From the NCBI GenBank assembly GCA_001542995.1, contig LFLA01000012.1, positions 1-64,000 of the forward strand: a stretch of 64,000 nucleotides of DNA, read 5' to 3'. The notes under the pieces were generated by a model that saw only the letters and a program-made list of their open reading frames with translations, had not been told where the DNA came from and did not search any database. The stretch comes from Nitrospina sp. LS_NOB (GTDB lineage: Bacteria; Nitrospinota; Nitrospinia; Nitrospinales; VA-1). Each line of letters begins with the position of its first letter. Within the stretch, counting starts at the first letter, position 1. This document shows, piece by piece, positions 63,892 to 64,000 of the stretch. A program made the position numbers and the translations under genes.

Positions 63892-64000
63892 TTATCCGTG
63901 GTTGGATTTAGGATCCTGAGAAAATATTTTTTCGGTTTGTTTTCTCCTAAACATAAAGATTTTCTCCAGGTCTTTTTTAACATAGGCATGAGCAAGAACA
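63892..64000 (-). CDS. Possible 3' end of a gene entering from the right
   Basis: On the minus strand an open frame runs from the window edge to TAA at 63892-63894. The visible part reads VLAHAYVKKDLEKIFMFRR and then KQTEKIFSQDPKSNHG, a charged helical end. It may be the C-terminus of a gene that continues beyond 64000. Only about 35 residues are seen, so the call is tentative. A small plus-strand frame (63780-63911, 43 residues) covers the same bases. Confidence 0.3.
   Translation of the reverse strand, partial: VLAHAYVKKDLEKIFMFRRKQTEKIFSQDPKSNHG

Noticed and set aside
63663-63995. Minus-strand frame of 110 residues at the right edge
   Set aside because: It overlaps the start and signal peptide of the CrtC/AttH-like gene in another frame and has no recognisable features.

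Overview
The window looks like chromosomal DNA of a Gram-negative bacterium. It encodes outer-membrane proteins (a porin and a PagL-like lipid A deacylase), periplasmic and lipid-anchored proteins, MreB, TatA and a diaminopimelate pathway. GlnRS, the DUF6178-type protein, the spore-photolyase-like radical SAM enzyme and the TIGR03960-like radical SAM enzyme together suggest a Nitrospinota or deltaproteobacterium-like lineage. This placement is an inference from gene content; there is no rRNA gene to confirm it. There is no phage, plasmid or large island. The gene order is a mosaic of short operons on both strands.

Layout. 1-3.3 kb: two decayed membrane glycosyltransferase-type genes. 3.3-8.6 kb: AsmA-like protein, tRNA-Arg, a fluoride channel with a DUF190 partner, and an unusual ArsP permease fused to an FG-GAP/ASPIC region. 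8.7-14.1 kb: glnS, a dead FIST sensor/histidine kinase operon, dnaN. 14.1-18.5 kb: SPL-type radical SAM, M23 peptidase, mtgA, rlmI. 18.6 kb: a 53-residue lysine/alanine histone H1-like gene. 19-24 kb: pgeF, DUF6178-like, purH. 24-29.6 kb: amidase, nadK, bifunctional nuclease, ECF sigma/anti-sigma pair, tatA. 29.7-34.6 kb: broken pagL, large MMPL/RND exporter, higBA. 34.8-38.2 kb: dapF-dapA-dapB followed by a molybdopterin oxidoreductase. 39.2-44 kb: two FGE-fold proteins (one fused to CcdA), a TlpA thioredoxin, a NifU-like protein, ferredoxins and a JAMM peptidase. 44.2-49 kb: retropepsin pair, zinc-ribbon protein, mreB with a GAF/degenerate GGDEF gene and a broken PilZ gene. 49.3-54 kb: tRNA-Val, tRNA-Asp, modABC and a porin. 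54-64 kb: FtsX-type ABC exporter with divergent tesA, TrpD2-like gene, B12/radical SAM gene, CDP-alcohol phosphotransferase and a CrtC/AttH-like lipocalin protein.

The most striking non-coding feature is a family of modular palindromic elements, about 17 copies in 64 kb. They carry the terminal motif CCACTAGGCGTGGGGCCA or the alternative head CCAGCGTGACGCTGG, and a core AGCCGAGATAACTCTTTGC. Copies lie between genes, and in about eleven cases they contain or touch the stop codon of the neighbouring gene. In several genes the element itself encodes the last residues. A second family (two inverted 121-122 bp palindromes) and hints of a third REP-like family are also present.

At least eight genes are broken by stops, frameshifts or deletions. 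Several stops fit G-to-A or C-to-T changes, but some frameshifts lie in homopolymers, so sequencing error cannot be excluded for those. The core genes (glnS, dnaN, purH, dapABF, mreB, modABC) are intact.
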